A DNA stretch of 5,466 nt, from positions 1 through 5,466 of the forward strand of contig DAOVCM010000078.1 in assembly GCA_030670015.1 (NCBI GenBank). The letters are read 5' to 3'. This DNA is from Candidatus Bathyarchaeota archaeon. Its GTDB lineage: Archaea > Thermoproteota > Bathyarchaeia > TCS64. Position 1 is the first letter of the stretch. Every line of letters begins with the position of its first letter. Made by a program: the position numbers and the translations under genes. The notes below the pieces were generated by a model. That model was given only the letters and a program-made list of their open reading frames with translations. It was not told the DNA's origin and searched no databases. Shown here piece by piece: positions 1 to 4,511 of this stretch.

Positions 1-83
1 AAATCCCCCCCAGTCCACAAACAGCCCACGTACTCTGGTATTCCACGAAGTTCATTACCTTCCTTCCATTATACCGTGCTCGA

Positions 84-119
84 ACCTTTAAACGGTGATG
101 CGCCCCATACAATGGTGAT
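84..119 (+). promoter_or_regulatory. rpoK promoter and ribosome binding site
   Basis: The stretch ACCTTTAAAC (84-93) is a good archaeal TATA box. With the usual 25-28 base spacing, transcription would begin near 113-117, giving a leader of about ten bases before the ATG at 126. GGTGAT at 114-119 matches part of the archaeal Shine-Dalgarno sequence (GGAGGTGAT) and sits 6 bases before the ATG, although a start near 115 would trim it. The box belongs to a recurring element (CCTTTAAACGGT, 85-96) that also occurs at 409-420, 631-642 and 651-662. This is read from sequence only. Confidence 0.5.
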
Positions 120-125
120 GATATT

Positions 126-395
126 ATGATTGGGCCTCCGAAGCTTACGCGCTTCGAGAGGGCGAGAATAGTAGGAGCCAGAGCTCTACAATTATCCTTG
201 GGCGCACCTATACTCGCCCAGCTCGAAGAAGAAATCATCGACGCCATAGACATCGCCATAGTGTAGCTGAACGCGGGGGCTCTACCGATGACGTTGAGGA
301 GAAGCCTTCCAGATGGCGTTTTCCAAGACATTCCCCTCATCGATCTCTTGGACTCAGTTAGATTGGTTAAAGGGTTACCCACACATAACTTTTAA
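126..395 (+). CDS. rpoK: DNA-directed RNA polymerase subunit K (Rpb6/omega homologue), interrupted by an in-frame TAG
   Basis: This is the small RpoK/Rpb6 subunit of archaeal RNA polymerase, which clamps the largest subunit and helps assembly. Residues 7-30 (LTRFERARIVGARALQLSLG and onward to GAPIL) are the family signature. After codon 47 the same frame continues with ALPMTLRRSLPDG, the conserved C-terminal strand (LPITIRRxLPDG in relatives), and ends at TAA 393-395. Codon 47 (264-266) is TAG, between IAIV and LNAG, where homologues run IAxEELxxG. Total length is 89 codons counting TAG, normal for the family. The frame and both halves are undamaged and no indel is seen, so a single base change (for example GAG to TAG) explains it. 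It may be a sequence error, a recent nonsense mutation, or a genuine readthrough codon. ATG 126 is the only start after the upstream in-frame TGA at 96-98. Family identity is near certain; whether the product is full length is open. Confidence 0.92.
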
Positions 396-397
396 GC
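388..397 (+). promoter_or_regulatory. TATA box for the structured RNA downstream
   Basis: ACTTTTAAGC overlaps the rpoK stop codon (TAA 393-395). Its centre near 392-393 predicts transcription starting at about 418-420, which is where the 5' strand of the closing helix of the candidate RNA begins. The agreement of predicted start and helix edge is the main reason to believe both. Confidence 0.45.
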
Positions 398-416
398 AGT
401 GATTCGTGCCGTTTAA

Positions 417-577
417 TGGTGGGGAGGGCTAGGGGCCTAATGGAGACACAAGAACCTAGATATCGGGTAAAACGTTGCAGGGAGGGGCGCCAAGTCGCCA
501 TTCACAATACTCGGCCAGGCGGGGACCTGCTCCCGGGATGTCGTACCTTGCTCCAGGGCCGGCAACACTCCCCACTA
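417..577 (+). ncRNA. Candidate structured non-coding RNA, about 160 nt, class not recognised
   Basis: The ends pair perfectly: 417-426 (TGGTGGGGAG) with 568-577 (CTCCCCACTA), 10 bp including one G-T wobble. Inside lie CTAGG 429-433 with CCTAG 455-459, GTTGC 474-478 with GCAAC 562-566 (stacking almost directly on the closing helix), and short options such as GGCG 486-489 with CGCC 496-499 or CGCC 496-499 with GGCG 518-521. A TATA box at 388-397 is correctly placed for a 5' end near 418. The stretch is G/C-rich compared with its A/T-rich flanks. One frame is open (ATG 416 to TGA 605-607, 63 codons), but its arginines are mostly CGN whereas confident genes here favour AGA/AGG, and the peptide resembles nothing known to me. 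I looked for hallmarks of tRNA, 5S, SRP RNA (the GGAAG-type S-domain loop) and RNase P (GAGGAAAGUC and ACAGAA) and found none. The strand is inferred from the TATA box. Confidence 0.45.
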
Positions 578-608
578 ACCTTAACCAAAGTGAACCCGAA
601 TAAATGAG

Positions 609-624
609 CGTGTGATAACATACG
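609..624 (+). other. Short hairpin, possible operator or RNA 3' end
   Basis: CGTGTG (609-614) pairs with CATACG (619-624) as 6 bp with one G-T wobble around an ATAA loop. A T-rich run follows (GCCTTTT, 630-636). It could act as a 3'-end or terminator signal for the upstream RNA, or as a palindromic protein site ahead of the RHH gene. It is short, so chance is possible. Confidence 0.2.
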
Positions 625-630
625 GATTTG

Positions 631-666
631 CCTTTTAATGGTTTTCATCACCTTTTAATGGTTTTC
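631..666 (+). repeat. Two exact 16-bp direct repeats upstream of the RHH gene
   Basis: CCTTTTAATGGTTTTC occurs at 631-646 and again at 651-666, 20 bp apart start to start, about two helical turns. A weaker copy (CCTTTACTGTTTTTA) lies at 693-707. The 12-base core recurs with one mismatch at 409-420 and two mismatches at 85-96. Two readings fit: tandem operators for the adjacent RHH regulator, which typically binds pairs of short repeats on one DNA face, or tandem promoters, since CTTTTAA is itself an acceptable archaeal TATA box. Confidence 0.6.
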
Positions 667-678
667 TACCCTAGAAAA

Positions 679-688
679 GTATAAAAAC
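679..688 (+). promoter_or_regulatory. TATA box upstream of the RHH gene
   Basis: GTATAAAAAC is a strong TATA-like sequence directly before ATG 689. A transcript from it would begin near 706-710, after that ATG, and would then use TTG 731 as start. If the upstream repeats (631-666) serve as promoters instead, ATG 689 remains possible. The choice of promoter therefore decides the protein's N-terminus. Confidence 0.45.
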
Positions 689-883
689 ATGTCCTTTACT
701 GTTTTTAACCGATTTAGAGGGTTATGTTCCTTGGTCAAGATCGGTACCAGTATCAGGATTAAAAGCGAAATACTACACGGGGTAGATGAGAAGGTCGATG
801 AATCCGTATTCGCGAGCAGAACCCGCGCTGTCGAGTACGCTCTCAGGCAGCTGATGAATAGTGATCGACGGCAAAGATGCTGA
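689..883 (+). CDS. Small ribbon-helix-helix (CopG/Arc-type) DNA-binding protein
   Basis: The core VKIGTSIRIKSEILHGVDEK followed by VDESVFASRTRAVEYALRQL has the RHH pattern: a polar beta strand (TSIRI), helix A (SEILHGVDEKV), a turn with S/R (FASRTRA), and helix B (AVEYALRQLM). Such proteins are dimers that insert the paired strands into the major groove and usually repress transcription. The first 14 residues from ATG 689 (MSFTVFNRFRGLCS) are not typical of the family. The in-frame TTG at 731, with GAGG at 717-720 and a TATA box at 679-688, would give a more usual 50-residue protein, so the true start is uncertain. Exact repeats at 631-666 are candidate operators and suggest autoregulation. 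The ParB-like gene follows on the same strand after about 60-105 bases. Target genes are unknown. Confidence 0.7.
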   Translation: MSFTVFNRFRGLCSLVKIGTSIRIKSEILHGVDEKVDESVFASRTRAVEYALRQLMNSDRRQRC

Positions 884-915
884 ATATTTCAACATAACAC
901 AACGTGATACAGGAC

Positions 916-922
916 ATATAAA
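916..922 (+). promoter_or_regulatory. TATA box of the ParB-like gene
   Basis: ATATAAA at 916-922, centred on 919, predicts a transcript start near 944-946. That coincides with the point where ParB-like protein sequence begins in frame (codon ATA 946-948), arguing for a leaderless mRNA whose coding region begins upstream of the first standard start codon at 991. Confidence 0.5.
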
Positions 923-990
923 CCTCCAACCATGACCACCTAACGATAGATATTGTAAGTTTCGAGAATCTAAGCATAGAACAGATAGAC

Positions 991-1491
991 GTGGAAGAGG
1001 GAATCATGCAGACCCTAGATGAGCTCGCAGCCTCCATAGCACTGCATGGAGTCCTACAGCCCCTCGTCGTCGAGCCCGGCGAGGAGGGAAGGTACAGCCT
1101 CCAGATAGGGAAGAGGCGGCTCGCCGCCTCGAAAATTGCTGGCCTAGATAATGTTCCCGCGATAATCCTCGACGGTCCCCTCGGAGCCGAGGAGTCCCTC
1201 GCCATGAGGCTCGTGGAGAACATCCACCGGGAGCATGCACTCGCCCTCCTCAGGCTGGAGCCATACCAGCAGATCACCCTAGCGGAGGAGGTAATTGATA
1301 AGGGTCTCACGATGCCGGAGACCAGGGACAAGGTCAGGGAGATCCTAGGGAAGAAACTGAAGTGGCGACTGGTACCTATACGCATAGAACCAGCCATCTA
1401 CGACAGACTTGCACAGATCGCACCCGAAGGAGACGTAGCCCAGCTATTGAAGCAGGCCGTGGAAAGGCTACTCTCTGAGATAAGCCAGTAA
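991..1491 (+). CDS. ParB/Srx-fold (ParB N-terminal domain) protein with RHH-like C-terminus
   Basis: Counting from GTG 991, the ParB N-terminal fold is clear: DELAASIALHGVLQPLVVEP (10-29), the nucleotide-binding motif GKRRLAA (40-46), and VENIHRE (75-81), equivalent to the ENxQRxx box. ParB proteins are CTP-dependent clamps in DNA partition; archaeal single-domain relatives are mostly uncharacterised. The usual KorB-type helix-turn-helix appears shortened (about 88-122). The tail LVPIRIEPAIYDRLAQIA (127-144) plus VAQLLKQAVERLL (149-161) looks like an RHH unit. Homology extends upstream of 991: in frame, codons 946-990 read DIVSFENLSIEQIDV after an ATA codon, matching the missing first ParB strand. 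No ATG, GTG or TTG lies in frame between the TAA at 919-921 and 991. The real start is probably ATA 946 or ATT 952 (about 180 residues), or the start codon was lost. No ParA partner is present in the window. Confidence 0.8.
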   Translation: MEEGIMQTLDELAASIALHGVLQPLVVEPGEEGRYSLQIGKRRLAASKIAGLDNVPAIILDGPLGAEESLAMRLVENIHREHALALLRLEPYQQITLAEEVIDKGLTMPETRDKVREILGKKLKWRLVPIRIEPAIYDRLAQIAPEGDVAQLLKQAVERLLSEISQ

Positions 1492-1506
1492 AACCGAGAT
1501 CGCATA

Positions 1507-1905
1507 TCAGCCTACTAAGGTTTCACCGACACTCTCCCTTATCTTCTTCTCTAATGCTCTTGCCAGATCCTCGCACCTATTCCTCTCCTGCGGGGATTGG
1601 GGTGTTGTCTCCAGGTCTGAGTTATCCAGATAAGGGACACACCTCAAAATGGCGATTGATACATCGTCACGCCTATGGGCGATCAGCTCCAATGCAACCC
1701 TATTCCTAGGGATAAATCCACCTATCAGAGACATCATTACGCTGGATAGCATGGACCTCCTCTTATCGTTTACGCCAATCATCCTGAATCCTCCATCCAA
1801 GTCCTCATCTTCATCGACTAAAAGAAATCGGTTCTCATCCAGATATTCCTTGAAGATCAATCGCAGCTCCTCGATATCCCTGTTGATATCAACCCTCAAC
1901 TCCAT
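1507..1905 (-). CDS. Hypothetical protein, 132 residues, not recognised
   Basis: I do not recognise a family. The protein is an alpha/beta-looking cytosolic chain: an amphipathic N-terminal helix (MELRVDINRDIEELRLIFKE), an acidic patch (LVDEDEDLDGG, about 29-39), a moderately hydrophobic segment (MLSSVMMSLIGGFI, about 52-65) too polar-flanked to be a sure membrane helix, a strand region (VSIAILRCVPYL), and a charged C-terminal helix (RCEDLARALEKKIRES). ATG 1905 is chosen over the immediately preceding TTG (1908-1906). A minus-strand TATA box (TTTATATATA, 1940-1931) is about 27-30 bases upstream of both, implying a leaderless mRNA. The gene ends with TGA 1509-1507, converging on the ParB-like gene with 15 bases between them. 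It is divergent from the amidohydrolase operon and shares its promoter region. Codon usage matches neighbours and there is no sign of damage. Confidence 0.7.
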   Translation of the reverse strand: MELRVDINRDIEELRLIFKEYLDENRFLLVDEDEDLDGGFRMIGVNDKRRSMLSSVMMSLIGGFIPRNRVALELIAHRRDDVSIAILRCVPYLDNSDLETTPQSPQERNRCEDLARALEKKIRESVGETLVG

Positions 1906-1908
1906 CAA

Positions 1909-1968
1909 AGCAGCCTCTCACTTCAGCCACTATATATAAATCATAAATTATACTTAAGTTGAAATATC
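1909..1968. promoter_or_regulatory. Compact divergent promoter with overlapping TATA boxes
   Basis: Only about 60 bases separate the minus-strand hypothetical gene from the amidohydrolase operon. TATATATAAA (1931-1940) read on the minus strand lies about 27-30 bases from the start at 1905/1908. On the plus strand, TATAAATCATAAATTATA (1935-1952) places a TATA box about 25-30 bases before ATG 1969. There is no Shine-Dalgarno before ATG 1969 (TTGAAATATC precedes it). Both transcripts therefore look leaderless and driven from one shared A/T block, so TBP binding in one direction may exclude the other. Confidence 0.55.
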
Positions 1969-2730
1969 ATGATAATCGATGCACACACCCACTTCGCAAG
2001 AGAAGGAAGAGGCCGCCCACCCAACTCAGTAGAGGATCTCCTATGTATCCTTGATATGAACAAGATTGAAGCACTAGTTACCTGCGCCCCATACTCATCC
2101 ATAGGTAAAGACCGGACATATGACGAGGCTAACCAGTTCCTAGCGGAATCAATGAATAAGGCTCCCAGTAGAATCCTCCCACTCGTCAGGGTTAACCCAC
2201 ACCTTAAGGAAAATGCCCTAGAGAGCATCCAAAGATTTGTAGGAGAGAAGAGGTTCTACGGCGTGAAGGTACACCCAAGAAACGAGGCTTTCGCTATCAA
2301 TAGTGAGGAGATCGCATATCCCATCGCGAAGGCCACCACTAAGCTCCAAGTCCCCATGTTGATTCACACAGGTGATCCAGATACCTACGGCTTCGCACAG
2401 CCAGCACTCGTCGGGGACCTCGCGGACGCCTTCCCAAACCTTACACTCATCATAGGCCATATGGGGAAACGTCTCTACGAAGACGCCATCCTTGTCGCCA
2501 GATGGTTCGATAACATCATCCTTGAGACCTCCTTCAGGAGCCCAAGGGAGATTGCCCATGCCGTTAGACGTATAGGAGCCGACAGAGTAGTCTATGGATC
2601 CGATATGCCATTCGGCATCCCCGAGATTGAGATTATGAAGATACGTCTCTGCGATATATCACCAATGGAGAAGGATATGATTCTAGGAGGCAACATTGCA
2701 CGCATCCTAAATCTGGAGGGAGGAAGATGA
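1969..2730 (+). CDS. Amidohydrolase-2 family metal-dependent hydrolase (TIM barrel)
   Basis: This 253-residue protein belongs to the amidohydrolase-2/ACMSD-like group (COG2159-type), zinc-type enzymes that hydrolyse amide or ester bonds or decarboxylate small ring acids. The metal-site residues are all visible in order: D4-A-H6-T-H8 (strand 1 HxH), KVHP with H102, LIHTG with H133, IIGHMG with H164, and VVYGSDMPFG with D212. GNxARIL near the C-terminus (about 241-247) is the usual closing motif (GNAxRL in relatives). Length is slightly short for the family (about 280-330), with a compact barrel. There is no signal peptide, so it is cytosolic. ATG 1969 is leaderless under the divergent promoter. 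The gene overlaps the next by four bases (ATGA), so the two are translationally coupled. The specific substrate cannot be read from sequence; the downstream peptide-importer ATPases make a small amide or modified amino acid plausible, which is inference. Confidence 0.88.
   Translation: MIIDAHTHFAREGRGRPPNSVEDLLCILDMNKIEALVTCAPYSSIGKDRTYDEANQFLAESMNKAPSRILPLVRVNPHLKENALESIQRFVGEKRFYGVKVHPRNEAFAINSEEIAYPIAKATTKLQVPMLIHTGDPDTYGFAQPALVGDLADAFPNLTLIIGHMGKRLYEDAILVARWFDNIILETSFRSPREIAHAVRRIGADRVVYGSDMPFGIPEIEIMKIRLCDISPMEKDMILGGNIARILNLEGGR
2715..2723 (+). promoter_or_regulatory. Internal ribosome binding site for the second amidohydrolase gene
   Basis: GGAGGGAGG lies inside the last codons of the first amidohydrolase (encoding Glu-Gly-Gly-Arg), three bases before the overlapping ATGA. 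It fixes ATG 2727 as the start of the second gene and supports coupled translation of the pair. Confidence 0.65.
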
Positions 2731-3431
2731 TAGACGGACACGCATTCCTAGGAAAATCAATCTATATGGAACAGAGTTCAGGTGATCTTATCTCAAAAAT
2801 GGATCGTCTCGGTTTAAAGGCAACAGTTGTGATAGCTCCTCCACCAGGCCCTTTCTATGAAGATGCTAATAATTTGATCAGAGAGAGAGCCATCGAATTT
2901 CCAGACAGACTCATTCCGATATTCAGGACAAATCCACATCTAGATGGAGAATCTGAAAGAGTAAGAATTGCACTGACCGACCAAGGCTTCAGGGGAATCC
3001 AACTGGATCCCAAAAACGATGGCTATGGTGTGGGAGACAAGATAATGAACCCAATCATACAAATCGCCAAGGATCTGGGAATCCCTGTCTATATACACTC
3101 AGGCGACTCGATATTCTGCCCCATAAATGCTGTCGCAGATTACGCTAGTAGATTTGAGAAAGTCAACTTCATAACCAACTTCAGCCAAAGAGACTATAAG
3201 GTGGCCATGAATAAAAACAACCTCTACCTAATGACCAGACCCTTCCCTACATTGATGTTAAAGAGGGGAAAGACGATAAGCTTGGATATCGATAAACTAA
3301 TATTCACATCTGATGCCCCGATTGGTAATCTGGAACTTGAGCTGAAAAAGGTAGAACTATCTGGCTTGGAACAAGAGGCGAAGGATAAGATATTTGGTGG
3401 AAACCTCAAAAGGCTCATCAAGATCCACTAG
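2727..3431 (+). CDS. Degenerate amidohydrolase-2 family protein, probable pseudoenzyme partner
   Basis: This 234-residue paralogue of the preceding gene shares its barrel layout: IDGHAFLG at the N-terminus, RLIPIFRTNPHL (61-72) matching RILPLVRVNPHL in the first protein, YIHSGD (122-127), FTSDAPIG (193-200), and the closing GGNLKRLIKI. Its metal site is eroded. The second His of HxH is F7, the KxHP histidine is D94 (QLDP), and the GHMG histidine is N151 (TNFSQ); only H5, H124 and D196 remain. A normal binuclear or mononuclear zinc site is therefore unlikely. The frame is intact with no stops, so it is maintained rather than decaying. Coupled translation suggests a heterodimer or regulatory subunit, which is inference. 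Base composition is more A/T-rich than the genes on either side. It ends in TAG 3429-3431, followed in frame after two codons by TAA 3438-3440. Confidence 0.85.
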   Translation: MIDGHAFLGKSIYMEQSSGDLISKMDRLGLKATVVIAPPPGPFYEDANNLIRERAIEFPDRLIPIFRTNPHLDGESERVRIALTDQGFRGIQLDPKNDGYGVGDKIMNPIIQIAKDLGIPVYIHSGDSIFCPINAVADYASRFEKVNFITNFSQRDYKVAMNKNNLYLMTRPFPTLMLKRGKTISLDIDKLIFTSDAPIGNLELELKKVELSGLEQEAKDKIFGGNLKRLIKIH

Positions 3432-3446
3432 GCAAGATAACAGGAC

Positions 3447-3467
3447 ATTTATTTTTAATCCTTTTAA
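3447..3467 (+). terminator. T-rich archaeal terminator after the amidohydrolase pair
   Basis: A run of T-rich sequence (ATTTATTTTTAATCCTTTT) follows the stop by about 15 bases with no strong hairpin. This is the usual form of intrinsic termination for archaeal RNA polymerase. Its right edge merges with a TATA-like CCTTTTAAATATA, so termination and re-initiation may overlap here. Confidence 0.45.
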
Positions 3468-3536
3468 ATATAGGAAAAGATACTAGAGTTTTTAAACTGG
3501 TAGATCTCAAAAATATAATCAATAGCGGGGGAGGAT
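3460..3536 (+). promoter_or_regulatory. Promoter region and ribosome binding site of the importer ATPase operon
   Basis: Two TATA candidates are visible: CCTTTTAAATATA (3460-3472) and GTTTTTAAAC (3488-3497). The second predicts a start near 3516-3520 and a leader of about 22-26 bases that includes GGGGGAGGATG (3527-3536 region). Its GGAGG core at 3530-3534 is 7 bases from ATG 3542. Unlike the leaderless genes upstream, this operon has a conventional Shine-Dalgarno. The ATG at 3535 is out of frame and is not the start. Confidence 0.5.
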
Positions 3537-3541
3537 GTTTA

Positions 3542-4507
3542 ATGACAATTCTAGATGTGCAGGATCTCAAAGCATATTACTCGACTCTTAAAGGAGACGT
3601 CAAGGCTGTGGACGATGTTAGGCTCCAGATGGATCGGGGAGAGGCACTCGGACTCGTAGGCGAGTCGGGATGCGGTAAGACAACGTTGGCTCTGGCGATA
3701 ATGCGCCTACTCCCATGGAACGGCAGGATCGTCGAAGGCAAGATCAGGCTCGACGGCGTCGACATCGTCGAACTCGATGAGAATACCTTCGATAAGGATT
3801 ACAGATGGAAGAGGATGTCTTACATATTCCAGGGAGCCATGAACGCCCTGAACCCGGTCTTCAAGGTAGGGGATCAGATAGCCGAGGCGATAACGATCCA
3901 CGAGGACGTGGAAAAGAAAGAGGCGATTGAAAGGGCCCGGGAGCTATTCAGTTTGGTTGGAGTCGATCCCGACAGAGTGACCAGCTATCCCCACGAGCTC
4001 AGCGGCGGAATGAAGCAGAGGGCGATGATCGCCATGGCCCTCGCCTGCAACCCCGACTTCATCATCGCAGACGAGCCTACCACCGCCTTAGATGTCATAG
4101 TCCAGGCCCAAACTCTTCAGGTGATAAACGATCTGCGGAATAAGTTCGGCCTAACAATGATGCTCATCACCCACGACCTATCCGTGGTAGCCCAGACATG
4201 CACCACATGCGCCATCATGTATGCCGGGAACATTATGGAGTACTCAGACATAGAGACAATATTCAAAAACCCAGCCCACCCCTACACCAAGGCGTTGACC
4301 AGCGCATTCCCCAGCATAAAGGAAGACAGGAGGGAGTTGAAATCCATCGCGGGTGTCCCCCCAAACCTTTTGAACCCGCCGAAAGGCTGCAGGTTCCACC
4401 CTAGATGTCCCAATCGCATGGACATCTGTACGAAGGAGAAGCCGGAATACACGGAATTAAGCGAGAATCACCTCGCCGCCTGCCACCTGCTTACAAAGGA
4501 GGCCTAA
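3542..4507 (+). CDS. dppD: Dipeptide/oligopeptide ABC transporter ATP-binding protein, DppD/OppD type
   Basis: One of the two ATPase subunits of a peptide or nickel-type ABC importer, acting on the cytoplasmic side of the membrane permeases. In order: Walker A GESGCGKTT (40-48), Q-loop Q97 in YIFQGAMNALNP, signature LSGGMKQR (153-160), Walker B FIIADEP (173-179), D-loop ALD (182-184), switch H211 in LITHD. The C-terminal oligopeptide-transporter domain starts with HPYTKAL (246-252) and carries C283, C289, C296 and C314 in the GCRFHPRCP...ICT...ACH pattern, the four-cysteine set associated with an iron-sulfur cluster in Dpp/Opp ATPases. A CTTC pair (C220, C223) follows the switch region where relatives usually have no cysteines. 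At 321 residues, length is normal. The start is set by the GGAGG at 3530. The next gene begins four bases after the stop. Substrate (peptide, nickel, sugar oligomer) cannot be told from an ATPase alone, so the symbol reflects family, not proven transport. Confidence 0.93.
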   Translation: MTILDVQDLKAYYSTLKGDVKAVDDVRLQMDRGEALGLVGESGCGKTTLALAIMRLLPWNGRIVEGKIRLDGVDIVELDENTFDKDYRWKRMSYIFQGAMNALNPVFKVGDQIAEAITIHEDVEKKEAIERARELFSLVGVDPDRVTSYPHELSGGMKQRAMIAMALACNPDFIIADEPTTALDVIVQAQTLQVINDLRNKFGLTMMLITHDLSVVAQTCTTCAIMYAGNIMEYSDIETIFKNPAHPYTKALTSAFPSIKEDRRELKSIAGVPPNLLNPPKGCRFHPRCPNRMDICTKEKPEYTELSENHLAACHLLTKEA

Positions 4508-4511
4508 TGGC

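Noticed and set aside
1..55. Possible start of a minus-strand gene running off the left edge (MNFVEYQSTWAVCGLGGI)
   Set aside because: A purine-rich GGAAGGAAGG precedes the ATG at 55-53, but only 18 codons are visible, the TATA-like ATTATACC (68-75) is too close to the ATG for a normal start, and no family can be named.
115..121. C box of a C/D guide RNA (GTGATGA)
   Set aside because: No matching D or D' box (CTGA) lies at a suitable distance, and the sequence is explained by the rpoK ribosome binding site.
417..577. tRNA, 5S rRNA, SRP RNA or RNase P RNA
   Set aside because: There is no T-loop GTTCRA sequence, no 5S core, no SRP S-domain loop and no RNase P core motifs. The minus-strand GGAGCAAGG resembles a bacterial RNase P segment, but nothing else around it matches.
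416..607. 63-codon open frame over the candidate RNA
   Set aside because: The peptide is rich in Arg and Gly with no fold or motif I recognise, uses mostly CGN arginine codons unlike confident genes here, and overlaps the paired ends of the candidate RNA. A leaderless start at ATG 416 remains formally possible because the TATA box at 388-397 fits it too.
631..666. CRISPR array
   Set aside because: There are only two identical 16-bp units with a 4-bp gap, far from repeat-spacer proportions, and no cas genes.
843..1397. Long minus-strand open frame opposite the ParB-like gene
   Set aside because: It is an antisense shadow; the plus strand encodes a clear ParB fold and the minus-strand translation is low-complexity Ser/Arg-rich.
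1649..1939. Plus-strand open frame opposite the 132-residue hypothetical gene
   Set aside because: Its Ser-rich translation (SSSSS) is typical of an antisense frame; the minus-strand frame has a promoter at the right distance and a balanced composition.
2218..2559. Minus-strand open frame within the first amidohydrolase
   Set aside because: It is a shadow of a gene whose catalytic motifs are all visible on the plus strand.
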